A stretch of DNA of 54,638 nt from Pseudanabaena sp. Salubria-1 (GTDB taxonomy: Bacteria > Cyanobacteriota > Cyanobacteriia > Pseudanabaenales > Pseudanabaenaceae): NCBI GenBank assembly GCA_023336205.1, contig JALQCR010000042.1, positions 1 through 54,638 on the forward strand, read 5' to 3'. Position numbers and translations under genes: made by a program. The notes below the pieces were generated by a model. The model was not told where the DNA came from, searched no databases, and worked only from the letters and a program-made list of their open reading frames with translations. Below, piece by piece: positions 24,157-32,949 of the stretch; the first letter of the stretch is position 1; each line of letters starts with the position of its first letter.

Positions 24157-24981
24157 GTTAACATAGTTCCGAAAATCAATTCTCTTAAATGTTTGGTGTG
24201 TATATATCTCTATCGCAAAGAAGAAAAATAAAAATTGTTTAAGTCGGTCTTTTTCTTGTATTGCCGAATATAAAAAGAAACTTACTTTAGATTCAAATTG
24301 ACTATAAAGGTTTAGTGAATCATGTATTTTTGGCTTTATCTGATCTGAACTAACTGTTGTAAAATTAGAGAATATCATTGATGCCTCTATTAAGATATCA
24401 ACAATATTTTCTCCTAACTTTGTTTTTCCACATATTTCAGTAAGTATTGACTTAAATCTAATTGGCTGATGAAGCAAAGAAAAGTGAACTGTTAGAGATG
24501 CGATGATTTGAGGTATAACTTTTTCACCTTTTATTCTCAGCAATTTTTTTGCTTCAGAAAAACCGTTCCAAGTTGCAATAGAGTTATTATCCTTTTTCCA
24601 GTAATCTGATTCACAGACAGAAAACTGATTTAGAGCAACATTAATTATTAGGAAAGGTGGCTTTGCATTATTCTCTTCTATCCATTTTCTTTCGTCTTCA
24701 ACTAGATCTTCATTAAAAATATACTGATATATCTCATTTAAACTATTTCCAAATCCAAAGGAAAAGTCTTCGCCATTGCAGCATAAGTCTTCTATGGAAT
24801 TGGACTCAAGTTTGTTTAGAAAAATACCTTCGACGGAATAGACTTTAACTAATCTAAACTTAGCTTCGATTTTTACATCATTAGGGATTTGAGAAAATCC
24901 CATGCGCTTAATTTCACTTAGAGTAATTGCCATTAGAATAAATTTTACAGGTTTATAAAAAGTTCTTATTATAATGAATGT

Positions 24982-25030
24982 CTGTTTAAAGGTAGCGTTG
25001 GATTGCAAATCTAACGCTACCTTTAAACAG
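24982..25030. terminator. Hairpin between gatB and the HEPN-like gene
   Basis: CTGTTTAAAGGTAGCGTT and its perfect complement around a 13-nt loop. It lies about 40 bp past the gatB stop on the minus strand and probably ends that transcript. Confidence 0.6.
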
Positions 25031-25067
25031 ATAGATGATTGTATCGATTTTTATCTCAATTATTTGC

Positions 25068-26546
25068 TTAGGATGACAGTTTATCTGCAATCAATTTATT
25101 GGTTGATTGTGGTTCGGCTCGTCCTTGAGTCTTCTTCATGGTTTGACCGACAAAGAATCCTAGAAGCTTGGTTTTACCAGCCTTGTATTGCTCTACTTCC
25201 TTAGGATTAGCCGCAATGATCTCATCGATGATTTGCTCAAGTTCCGCACCTGCAAGGACAGTTAAGCCTTTAGATGCAACTAAATCCTTAACAGAGCCAC
25301 CTTTGAGGATGAGTTCAGGCAAGATATCTTTAGCGATTTTGCTGCTGATAGTGCCATCGGTGATTAGTCTGATCATCTCTCCTAGAACAGTAGGAGTGAG
25401 AGCAATATCCGCAATCTTGAGTTTGTTCTCATTGAGATAGGCTGTTACATCACCCATCACCCAGTTAAAGACTTGCTTTGGTTCTGCACCTGTGAGAATC
25501 GTGGCATCAAAGAATTCGGCAATACTGCGATCGTCGGCAATTAGAGCTGCATCGTAAGGAGTCAAACCAAAGTCATCGCGATAACGCTTGCGATGGGCGG
25601 CTGGAAGGGTGGGAAGCTCTGAACGATATTGCGCTAACGTAGTCAATGGCACTTCAATCGCCATCAAGTCAGGCTCTGGGAAATAACGATAATCACTTGC
25701 GCCTTCTTTGGAACGCATACTGATTGTGCGTTGAGTATTTTCTTCCCAAAGACGGGTTTCTTGTTTGATGACTTCACTTCCAGTCTCAACAGCTTCTACT
25801 TGACGATTAATTTCAAAATCGATCGCTCTTTGGATCGCGTTGAAGGAGTTCATATTTTTGATTTCTACCTTCGTGCCAAACTTCTCGCGCCCAACAGGAC
25901 GGACAGAAATATTCACGTCACAACGTAGAGAGCCTTCTTGCATGTTGCCATCGCAAACGCCAAGATAGCGCATAATCCGCCTTAGTTCTTGAGCATAGGC
26001 AGCAGCTTCTGCACCCGATCGCATATCTGGCTCAGAGACGATTTCGCATAAAGCGACACCTGTGCGATTGAAATCCACTAATGAGTGACTAGAGCCTGAA
26101 AGGCGATCGCTACCTGCATGTACCAATTTGCCTGCATCTTCTTCCATGTGCAATCGAGTAATACCAATCCGCTTGGTGCTACCATCTTCTAGTTGGATTT
26201 CTAGCCAACCATGCTCTGCGATCGGTAGGTCGTATTGTGAGACTTGATAATTTTTGGGAAGGTCAGGATAAAAATATTGTTTGCGATCGAATTTGCTGTG
26301 GGGAGCAATTTGGCAATTGAGAGCTAGTCCAGCCTTGACTGCATATTCCAATACTTTTTCGTTAAGAACGGGCAACACCCCAGGCATACCTAGACAGACA
26401 GGACAAACATTAGTATTTGGTGGCGCACCAAACTGGGTTGAACAGTTGCAAAATATTTTTGAGTTTGTGGTCAACTGACAGTGGGTTTCTAAACCAATTA
26501 CGGCTTCGTATTGTGTCTTGGTCTTTGTAGGGGCAGTTGCAGTCAT
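25068..26546 (-). CDS. gatB: Asp/Glu-tRNA amidotransferase subunit B
   Basis: A 492-residue subunit of GatCAB, which turns Glu-tRNA(Gln) and Asp-tRNA(Asn) into the amide forms. The catalytic cradle starts YEAVIGLETHCQL. Conserved parts are DLPKNYQVSQYDLPI, MEEDAGKL, DFNRTGVALCEIVSEPD and EIKNMNSFNAIQRAI. The C-terminal YqeY-like tail runs from about 340 to the end (VGQTMKKTQGRAEP). Length matches the family. gatA and gatC are not in the window, as is common in cyanobacteria where the genes are scattered. Confidence 0.96.
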   Translation of the reverse strand: MTATAPTKTKTQYEAVIGLETHCQLTTNSKIFCNCSTQFGAPPNTNVCPVCLGMPGVLPVLNEKVLEYAVKAGLALNCQIAPHSKFDRKQYFYPDLPKNYQVSQYDLPIAEHGWLEIQLEDGSTKRIGITRLHMEEDAGKLVHAGSDRLSGSSHSLVDFNRTGVALCEIVSEPDMRSGAEAAAYAQELRRIMRYLGVCDGNMQEGSLRCDVNISVRPVGREKFGTKVEIKNMNSFNAIQRAIDFEINRQVEAVETGSEVIKQETRLWEENTQRTISMRSKEGASDYRYFPEPDLMAIEVPLTTLAQYRSELPTLPAAHRKRYRDDFGLTPYDAALIADDRSIAEFFDATILTGAEPKQVFNWVMGDVTAYLNENKLKIADIALTPTVLGEMIRLITDGTISSKIAKDILPELILKGGSVKDLVASKGLTVLAGAELEQIIDEIIAANPKEVEQYKAGKTKLLGFFVGQTMKKTQGRAEPQSTNKLIADKLSS

Positions 26547-26647
26547 AACGTAATGCGTTTAGGCGTAGTATTTGTAGAGATAAATGATGACTTAGCTGGC
26601 TAAGTCACTATTTATAAAATCTATTATAAATCCTAGCGTTACGAGTT

Positions 26648-26678
26648 GGCATTTACAGCGCAAAGCGCTGTAAATGCC
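26648..26678. repeat. Perfect palindrome with TTACAGCGC core
   Basis: GGCATTTACAGCGC and its complement around AAA. The TTACAGCGCTTTGCG core recurs at 18972, 39059 (partial) and 42962. Lies upstream of gatB. Confidence 0.7.
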
Positions 26679-26761
26679 CCCACCAACGTCATAAAACTAT
26701 CTTCCTAATGAAAACAGATAAAAAACAAGTGTAACTAAAGCAACAAAAAAGTAAACAAGCG

Positions 26762-27844
26762 CCAATTCAAGGATGAAATGCAACGGGTTCTGATGAAGCA
26801 AAGAATACTTCGTAAGGAGTACGATAGTCAAGTGATTTTCTGGGTCTGTGATTGATCAAATTCACTGCCTTCTGAAAGTCCTCTTCTTTCACGATTTTAA
26901 AGTTTGTACTTTTGGGATAGAACTCTCTAATTAATCCATTGGTGTGTTCATTCAATCCACGTTCCCATGAATGATATGGATTCGCAAAGAAGGTCTCTAG
27001 TTTCAATCTTTCAGATAGCTTCTCATGCCCACAGAATTCTCTTCCATTATCAAAGGTCATTGTCTTTCGAGATGTTGATTCTATAGGCTCAAATAGATTG
27101 AATGTCACTCTGTTTATCTCATCCATCGTCTTGTTCTTAGCTAGTCCAGCAAGTAAATACTTCGATGCTTTATCAACATGCGTAACTACGATACCTGTGT
27201 GGTTGCACCCGATTACCGTATCACTTTCCCAATGTCCAATCTCTGTTTTTAAATCTGCAATCTTCGGTCGATTCTCTATCCCTACCCTATTGGGAATGCC
27301 ACCTCGCTTCTGATGGCGACCTTTGCGCCTTCGTTGCTTTTGCTTCTGCCTCAGATATTGTTGATATATTCCCATCTCTTGATGGTTTGCATAGATCATC
27401 AGATAAATCGTCTCATAGCTGATTTTACCTAGCCCCTCCCTTTCCATTCTCCCTGCTAGTTGCTCTGGGCTGTGGTGTTGCTCTAACCGTTGTTTGACTT
27501 CGGCGATCGTCTCAGCACTGATGCTCTGAAATCTTACCTTTGCTTGTTTCCGTCTTGCTTTCATCAGGGCAACCGCAGTATCTGGCAAATAGCCAATCTG
27601 TCGCTCGTCTGTATTGCGCGATAACTCTCTTGAAATCGTACTTTTGTTTCGCTTCAAGCGACGACCTATCTCTGATACAGATAATTGCTCAATTACTCTT
27701 AGTTTATACAGTTCACTTCTTTCTGTGGTGGTAAGATGGACAAAGCTCATGAGGGTATCCTAATTATTGTGATTAATATCAGAATATCCTTATGAGTCCC
27801 TTTACGCAAAGATCTCTAGGTGTTGCATTTCATCCTTGAATTGG
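26762..27844 (-). mobile_element. IS30-family insertion sequence
   Basis: 1083 bp with terminal inverted repeats beginning CCAATTCAAGGATGAAATGC (23 bp identical at both ends) and a CG duplication (26760-26761, 27845-27846). Short duplications fit IS30. It is inserted near the 3' end of the membrane protein gene. Confidence 0.92.
26767..27750 (-). CDS. IS30-family transposase
   Basis: A 327-residue transposase. The N-terminal helix-turn-helix (LTTTERSELYKLR, SVSEIGRRLKRNKSTISREL) is typical of IS30. The catalytic core has GHWESDTVIG (first Asp), MTFDNGREFCGHE (second Asp) and FANPYHSWERGLNEHTNGLIREFYPK with the Glu. It ends inside the left inverted repeat, as usual. No damage is seen. Confidence 0.95.
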   Translation of the reverse strand: MSFVHLTTTERSELYKLRVIEQLSVSEIGRRLKRNKSTISRELSRNTDERQIGYLPDTAVALMKARRKQAKVRFQSISAETIAEVKQRLEQHHSPEQLAGRMEREGLGKISYETIYLMIYANHQEMGIYQQYLRQKQKQRRRKGRHQKRGGIPNRVGIENRPKIADLKTEIGHWESDTVIGCNHTGIVVTHVDKASKYLLAGLAKNKTMDEINRVTFNLFEPIESTSRKTMTFDNGREFCGHEKLSERLKLETFFANPYHSWERGLNEHTNGLIREFYPKSTNFKIVKEEDFQKAVNLINHRPRKSLDYRTPYEVFFASSEPVAFHP

Positions 27845-28152
27845 CGAAGTGTTAGTACTACTGCAATTGTTACAAACAGAAGAAAAATTGGATTTGTTAG
27901 AGCCATAGCTTGAAACGTCAGCTCTAAAAGATCCTGAGAGTCGCTTATCAGAGACTTAACTTCTTTTAACTTCTTTGCTAAAAAATACCAATCTTTTAAC
28001 CGCTGTCCAATCGCAAATATAATTTGTCTCTTCTTACCAGAAAAAAATTTGCTTGAATCTTTTCCCAAATTGTCTTTAGAGTGGGCTAAAACTTTCTCAT
28101 GAGCTTCATCTAACTCGGCAAAAGTCTGTTGAACTGTTTGGAAATAAGTAAT

Positions 28153-29410
28153 CTGAGATCTTGCACCATTCCTGAAAGAGTTAAGTAGGAATGGGTTTGA
28201 GAATAATTTCAAACCCATGACGAGCAGCAATATCGGCACTAATTTGGAGATACCTAAGAAGTTTCAACCAAAGGACAGAAGGAAATAAAACGGAAAGTGT
28301 CAAATCACAGGTAGCTTTCCAGTCCAAGACAGGAGGACTCGACCATTGATCAATCCAATGGGCCAAAAGATAAGCAAGCAGAGAGAGGATAAGCCAACGA
28401 TAAACACCAAGTTTTGTAGATTGCCCAAAACAATGCAAACCAAAGCGATGTTTGATGGTTTTGAAGAATCCCTCAATCGCCCAACGCTTACGACCTAACA
28501 TCACCAGATAAGCACCAGAATAAGGATGAGAAGAGACAACAAAGCGTAACTCCCGTTTACTATCAGCTCTTTTGAGCCAAAACCAAGAGATCGTCAAAGG
28601 CTGAGTTAGCCCTTCTAGCAAAATTTGTTGTCCACGTTTGCCATGACGATAAAGTTGTTTGACTGTACGGCCATCTTGAAGTTTACGATTGTTGCGTACA
28701 CCGACAACGATGCGCCAAGTCTTGGCGCGGACAGTATTGAAAAACTTCACCGTACTAAACTCAGTATCAGCAAGGACAATCACAGTCTTGCCTTGGGTTA
28801 GTTGCTTGGGTACTGTCCCCAATAACTTACAAGCTAAGTCAGAGGGACTGGGGTATCCTTTGCCGCGCCATACTCTAAAACTCCATGGTACGCGCCACTC
28901 TCCATAGACCAGATACAGTACAACCAGATGTAGTCCTCGCTTTCCGTTTAGTATTCTCACCCATGGGTCTGGTTCGTTTTGGGTGGGATTGCTCAAATGT
29001 AAAAACTTGCCGCTTTTTTCTAGGGTAGTCAAGTCTATCAGTATCTTTAATGGCACTTGTTTCGATGGGCGATGCTTGGCGATTTGTCCCAAAATAGCCT
29101 GCCGTGTTGACCGAATTACTGCTCTCGTTGACCAGTTATAGTGATTGAGAAATCGGCTGAGTGCACTCGCTGATTTTATCTGTGTATGTTCTGGATAAGG
29201 ATGCCTTTGTGCTTCGAGAAATAGTCCTAGTATTGCATTGAGACTTGCTGTTTGATACACACTTGGCATCAAACACAGAAGACTATACACTAGCCCTTGG
29301 GCGTGCTTAACGATGCTTTCCATGCTCGTTATTTAATTTACTACTACGCCCTTTTTTTCACATTTCTGCTCTTTCTGCAACCCCTTTTCTTGAATGGTGC
29401 AAGATCTCAG
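28153..29410 (-). mobile_element. IS4-like insertion sequence with 4-bp duplication
   Basis: 1258 bp with inverted ends CTGAGATCTTGCACCATTC (19 bp perfect) and a TAAT target duplication (28149-28152, 29411-29414). The short duplication is unlike classic IS4 members and closer to IS701- or ISH3-like groups. The family call therefore stays broad. It is inserted in the membrane protein gene. Confidence 0.88.
28181..29323 (-). CDS. IS4-superfamily transposase
   Basis: A 380-residue DDE transposase. The first Asp is in LKILIDLTTLEKSGKF, the second in VIVLADTEFSTVKFF, and the Glu region is LGRKRWAIEGFFKTIKHRFGL, matching the R-x3-E-x6-K pattern of IS4-type enzymes. It is unrelated in detail to the two IS4 copies at 1835-4487. 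The C-terminus is hydrophobic. The frame is complete with an ATG start 87 bp inside the element. Confidence 0.88.
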   Translation of the reverse strand: MESIVKHAQGLVYSLLCLMPSVYQTASLNAILGLFLEAQRHPYPEHTQIKSASALSRFLNHYNWSTRAVIRSTRQAILGQIAKHRPSKQVPLKILIDLTTLEKSGKFLHLSNPTQNEPDPWVRILNGKRGLHLVVLYLVYGEWRVPWSFRVWRGKGYPSPSDLACKLLGTVPKQLTQGKTVIVLADTEFSTVKFFNTVRAKTWRIVVGVRNNRKLQDGRTVKQLYRHGKRGQQILLEGLTQPLTISWFWLKRADSKRELRFVVSSHPYSGAYLVMLGRKRWAIEGFFKTIKHRFGLHCFGQSTKLGVYRWLILSLLAYLLAHWIDQWSSPPVLDWKATCDLTLSVLFPSVLWLKLLRYLQISADIAARHGFEIILKPIPT

Positions 29411-29707
29411 TAATAATTCTTTCAGGCAAGACGATGATTTCTTTCAGAGTTAAATACAGATTTCCGAGGGAATAAGAAGGCAGACAAACAATTAATGTAA
29501 CGATAAAAATCAATAGGATATTGACATTGAATCTTTGCCAAAGGAAAAAGGATAGCCAAGCAGCAGATCCAATATTAATTATCAATAAGACAACAATACT
29601 ATTGATGGATTGAGCGGCAATTTTTACAGGAAGATGAAGAGCTTCGAGCAATTTATCTTTATAGTTGTTTAGTTGTAATTGCTTGTCAGGTTGGTTCATT
29701 TGTTTAC

Positions 29708-30604
29708 TTACTTATAGGCTTGACTAGACAACATTTCGGCATAGGGCGTTTCATGTAAATGGGCTTTACCGATGGAGCCAAAAAGACTGAGCTTCTCGAT
29801 AATCACTTCTTGCATAGCCGCGATCGCCTCACCAGCAATCTCCAGCAAATCCTTAGGGCTATCACCACAGATTTCTAACTTGAGCGCTTGCATATAAGCT
29901 TGGCGCACCTCTGTATTCACATTAAATTTGCAGACTCCCAATTGAATCGATCGCTGGATCATTTCTGCTGGTAAACCTGACGCACCATGCAAAACCAAGG
30001 GAATATCAACAAGGCTACGGATCTTTTCGAGACGGGCAAAATCTAGTTTGGGTGGGCTTTTATATTCGCCATGTACATTGCCGATGGTCACAGCGATCGC
30101 ATCAACTTTGGTTAAATTGACAAACTCAAAGGCTTGAATTGGATCAGTCATTTTTGCTTCTTTCTCTGCGATCGTTAGACCATCTTCTGTTCCGCTAATT
30201 CTACCAATTTCTGCTTCCACAACTGCATGGAAGTTATGGGAGAGAGTAGTCATATCTCTTGTAAATTCGAGATTCTTGTCATAAGTCATGGGGGAGCCAT
30301 CTGCCATGATTGATCGCACTCCTGCGTCTAGGGCTAAGCGAATATCACTTGCCGAAGTACTATGATCGAGATGAATAGAGATCGGGACATTTGCTGATTT
30401 GGCGGCTTCGATGCACATTTTTACTAAAGGGAGTTTGCCATAGATGAGAGCACTAGGATGTAATTGCAGCATCGCAGGACTGCGACTGATTTCAGCAGCA
30501 TTTACTACTGCTTTTACGCCTTCTAAGTTATAAATATTAAACGCGCCGATCGCATAGGCATTGCGTCTTGCTGTTTCTAGAAGTTCCTTAGTCGAACTCA
30601 ACAT
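29708..30604 (-). CDS. Class II ketose-bisphosphate aldolase
   Basis: A 298-residue zinc aldolase that cleaves or forms fructose- or tagatose-type bisphosphates. It shows GAFNIYNLEGV, the zinc motif ISIHLDHSTS, EAEIGRISGTEDG, AIAVTIGNVHGEYK (zinc His), LVLHGASGLP (zinc His) and CKFNVNTEVR phosphate binding. Length and motifs resemble the GatY/KbaY group more than the longer cyanobacterial FbaA used in the Calvin cycle, so this may be an accessory aldolase. The substrate is not decided by sequence. The interrupted membrane protein gene follows 9 bp later. Confidence 0.88.
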   Translation of the reverse strand: MLSSTKELLETARRNAYAIGAFNIYNLEGVKAVVNAAEISRSPAMLQLHPSALIYGKLPLVKMCIEAAKSANVPISIHLDHSTSASDIRLALDAGVRSIMADGSPMTYDKNLEFTRDMTTLSHNFHAVVEAEIGRISGTEDGLTIAEKEAKMTDPIQAFEFVNLTKVDAIAVTIGNVHGEYKSPPKLDFARLEKIRSLVDIPLVLHGASGLPAEMIQRSIQLGVCKFNVNTEVRQAYMQALKLEICGDSPKDLLEIAGEAIAAMQEVIIEKLSLFGSIGKAHLHETPYAEMLSSQAYK

Positions 30605-30686
30605 ATTGGCTTTAAGTTAAAAAATAAATGCAAAATAATCATATAGTGTTTTAATATCTATAAACCCAAAAGGTAAGAGGTGGCAC

Positions 30687-31895
30687 CAGGGCAACCGCAT
30701 AAAAAAGTGAATAAAATTAGGAGAAAATAACAAAAGCAAAACAGCAATGAATAACCCAATCGAAGTCAGTTTGCTAAGACACTTTGAAGGAGTAGAAGAC
30801 CCGCGAGATAATCGAGGAAAAGAGCATAACTTGCTAGACATAATCGTAATCGCAATTTGTGCGGTGATTAGTGGGGGAGAAAACTGGGAAGACATAGCGC
30901 TATTTGGAGAATCAAAACAAGACTGGCTGGGAACATTTCTGCAATTACCGAATGGGATACCCTGTGATGACACATTTGCAAGAGTTTTTGCGCGACTGAA
31001 CCCGCAACAGATGCAAAACAGCTTCATTAGTTGGGTGAAATCAGTAAGTCAAGTGCTGAAGGGAGAGGTAGTAGCCATCGATGGCAAAACCTTGAAACAC
31101 TCCTACGACCGAGGCGCAGACAAAGGTGCAATTCATATGGTGAGTGCATGGGCAAGCGCCAATCGATTGGTATTAGGGCAAAGTAAAGTTAATGAAAAAT
31201 CCAACGAAATCACCGCAATACCAGAGTTATTAAAACTGCTGGATATTAATGGTTGTATTGTGACGATTGACGCAATGGGCTGCCAGAAAGAAATTGCCAG
31301 CCAAATCATAGAACAAGGAGCCGATTATGTCTTAGCACTCAAAGGTAATCAGGGAGGACTGTTTGAGGATGTACAGTGGTTATTTCAGCAAGCTATAAAC
31401 ACTGATTTTGTGGATGTAGACCATGACTTTTGCCAGTCCATAGATAAAGGACATGGGCGTTTAGAAATTCGGCGTTGTTGGACTTTATCTAACTTGGATT
31501 ACCTTACTCAATTGCCTTTATGGTCTGGTTTACAGACTATTGCCCTAGTGCAGAGTGAACGCAGAATTAATGGGAAAGTCTCTACTGAAAATCGCTACTA
31601 TATTTCTAGCTTGCCTTCTAATGCTGCTCTTATTGCCAATGCTGTTCGTACTCATTGGTCGATTGAAAATTCTTTACATTGGGTTTTAGATGTCTCTTTT
31701 CACGAAGATGCTTCCCGTATTCGGAAAGATAATTCTCCTGAAAATATGGCGATGCTGCGTCACTTTGCTCTTAATCTCTTAAGTCGCGATAAGTCTTCTA
31801 AATTCAGTATGCGGGCGAAACGTAATAAGGCGGCTTGGGATCTGGCTTATCTAAATCGTCTCCTTAACCTTTGACTTTTTTATGCGGTTGCCCTG
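30687..31895 (+). mobile_element. ISAs1-family insertion sequence
   Basis: 1209 bp with ends starting CAGGGCAACCGCATAAAAAA at both sides (inverted) and a 10-bp duplication GAGGTGGCAC (30677-30686, 31896-31905), fitting ISAs1. Confidence 0.93.
30747..31874 (+). CDS. ISAs1-family transposase
   Basis: A 375-residue transposase with the ISAs1 hallmark N-terminus (HFEGVEDPRDNRGKEHNLLDII), VVAIDGKTLKHSYD (first Asp), GCIVTIDAMGCQKEIA (second Asp), YVLALKGNQG and RTHWSIENSLHWVLDVSFHEDASR with the Glu. The length is normal and no breaks are seen. Confidence 0.95.
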   Translation: MNNPIEVSLLRHFEGVEDPRDNRGKEHNLLDIIVIAICAVISGGENWEDIALFGESKQDWLGTFLQLPNGIPCDDTFARVFARLNPQQMQNSFISWVKSVSQVLKGEVVAIDGKTLKHSYDRGADKGAIHMVSAWASANRLVLGQSKVNEKSNEITAIPELLKLLDINGCIVTIDAMGCQKEIASQIIEQGADYVLALKGNQGGLFEDVQWLFQQAINTDFVDVDHDFCQSIDKGHGRLEIRRCWTLSNLDYLTQLPLWSGLQTIALVQSERRINGKVSTENRYYISSLPSNAALIANAVRTHWSIENSLHWVLDVSFHEDASRIRKDNSPENMAMLRHFALNLLSRDKSSKFSMRAKRNKAAWDLAYLNRLLNL

Positions 31896-32041
31896 GAGGT
31901 GGCACTTTGTGCCACCTCTTACCTTTTGGGTTTTATTAACTGAGCCATCAAAAAGCCGCGATATGTAAGTCAAGAAATGCTCAATCTATCCCGATATATT
32001 CGCAGTTTAAATCCCAGCATAGTTAGCTCCATGTTGATGGA

Positions 32042-32482
32042 CTAGATGTAATACATGGTTGTCGCGATTTGACGTTGGCGTTGCCGATCGCATAAATCTT
32101 TTAATGTACAGCCATCCAACACATTAGACGCTGACTTTTGCGCTGCTTCCCATACTTCAAGAATTACCGAAAGAGAAGCGCTTTCATTGCCAGATTTACT
32201 ATTTTTTTCCGAAATTGGATCATAACCTTCGATGCCCCGAATGATCTCTAGTAGACTGATTTCCCAAGGAGCACGGGAAAGAATATATCCACCCTTTGCG
32301 CCACGTTGACTCTTGACTAAACCCTGCCGTTTTAAAGTCGCTAACAATTGTTCTAAATAGCGATCAGGAATATTTTGTTGGGTTGCAATTTGGCGAATCT
32401 GGAGAGGCTGATCGATCGCAAAATTATTAGCTAGCTCAAGCATAGCCAAGATTGCATATTCACTCTTTAAAGAAAGTTCCAC
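32042..32482 (-). CDS. Rrf2-family transcriptional regulator
   Basis: A 146-residue DNA-binding protein. The winged helix covers about 1-80: SEYAILAMLELA, LQIRQIATQQNIPDRYLEQLLATLKRQGLVKSQRGAKGGYIL, the Rrf2 pattern. The C-terminal part has only two Cys (GCTLKDLC) instead of the three-Cys iron-sulphur cluster of IscR/NsrR, so it may be a cluster-free or differently liganded sensor. No iron-sulphur genes adjoin it. About 120 bp downstream and 460 bp upstream hold no other gene. Confidence 0.9.
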   Translation of the reverse strand: MELSLKSEYAILAMLELANNFAIDQPLQIRQIATQQNIPDRYLEQLLATLKRQGLVKSQRGAKGGYILSRAPWEISLLEIIRGIEGYDPISEKNSKSGNESASLSVILEVWEAAQKSASNVLDGCTLKDLCDRQRQRQIATTMYYI

Positions 32483-32632
32483 AACAGACCGTAATTCTTG
32501 TTAAAAAAATTTTCTTGACTGAGTTCTATGATACTACGGTATGGCACTGTAAATTTAGAGCAAATATGCTCTAACAACTCAAAATGTAAAGCCACTGCTA
32601 TGCGATCGCTTTATTCCGAATAATACCAATTC

Positions 32633-32725
32633 ACAAAAGTGTGGCAACACTTCTGTGAATTAAAACCGAAACCCCGTAAGGGTTTTAAAAGCACAAAATG
32701 GCATAGCCATCTTGTGCTTTTAGAT
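32633..32725 (+). repeat. Dispersed ~100-bp repeat, copy C
   Basis: ATACCAATTCACAAAAGTGT start, the same two hairpins and an ACCCCGTAAGGGTTTT centre. The closing GGTAT is missing. It lies in the 467-bp gene-free stretch between the Rrf2 and SH3-like genes, which otherwise holds a hairpin at 32787 and the likely Rrf2 promoter near 32500. Confidence 0.8.
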
Positions 32726-32786
32726 AATTATGAGTGCGTGGCGAAGCCCGCGCACTCATACAGAAATTACCAATCAAGCGAACTAC

Positions 32787-32835
32787 AAAAAAGCCCTTAA
32801 AAGTGTTGCTTTGTAACACTTTTAAGGGCTTTTTT
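32787..32835. terminator. Hairpin terminator downstream of the SH3-like gene
   Basis: AAAAAAGCCCTTAAAAGTGT pairs with its complement (one mismatch) around a CTTTG tip, with T-rich arms on both strands. It lies about 115 bp past the stop of the minus-strand gene. The AAAAGTGTTGCTTTG core also occurs in the terminator at 17634. Confidence 0.65.
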
Positions 32836-32949
32836 GGTTTGGGCTTGAGCGAGAAGCGCTGTAATTATTCACTGGCAAGACAGTAAGCGTTAGATTACCA
32901 GCCTTGCAACAAGAAAAAGGATTGCATTGCTTGCTGTACATGCCTTTCT

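Larger units (their letters stand above)
23058..24933 (-). pseudogene. HEPN-like (Apea-type) gene disrupted by IS1
   Basis: Minus-strand gene starting MAITLSEIKRMGF at 24933 and ending LKVLSSHQTS at 23058, split by an IS1 element. Removing the IS and one 8-bp duplication restores the frame (…IDFRNYV-NNINQIPDR…), giving about 347 residues. The C-terminal part has KSIKKIRDKIAHGE, an R-x4-H motif of the kind found in HEPN domains, close to Apea-like HEPN. The N-terminal 200 residues are unrecognised. Family use of HEPN includes RNases in defence systems, but no partner toxin, antitoxin or defence gene is seen beside it. The intact role is unknown. Confidence 0.75.
26735..29699 (-). pseudogene. 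Small membrane protein gene broken by two IS elements
   Basis: Three pieces of one minus-strand gene: 29699-29411 (MNQPDKQLQLNNYKDK… with two helices, VVLLIINIGSAAWLSFFLW and ILLIFIVTLIVCLPSYSL), 28152-27845 (TYFQTVQQTFAELDEAHEK … FLLFVTIAVVLTLR) and a short tail ending at 26735. Removing each IS and one duplication (TAAT; CG) joins them in frame as …LPERII-TYFQTV… and …VVLTLR-LFTFLLL. The result is about 200 residues with a hydrophobic N-half and a C-terminal helix. I do not recognise the family. The intact gene would start 9 bp after the aldolase gene in the same orientation. Confidence 0.75.
30661..31934. repeat. Palindrome of about 57 bp split by ISAs1
   Basis: Left arm TAAACCCAAAAGGTAAGAGG (30661-30680) continues into TGGCAC. 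Past the IS, after the duplicated GAGGTGGCAC, TTTGTGCCACC leads into the complementary right arm. Without the IS this is a perfect hairpin of about 25 bp per arm with a CTTTG tip, like the other hairpins here. The insertion is at the tip of the stem. The original hairpin lies downstream of no gene on the plus strand and upstream of the aldolase. Confidence 0.8.

Noticed and set aside
23058..24933. Complete toxin-antitoxin or defence system around the HEPN-like gene
   Set aside because: No nucleotidyltransferase, antitoxin or other defence gene is adjacent. The neighbours are gatB and a hydrolase.
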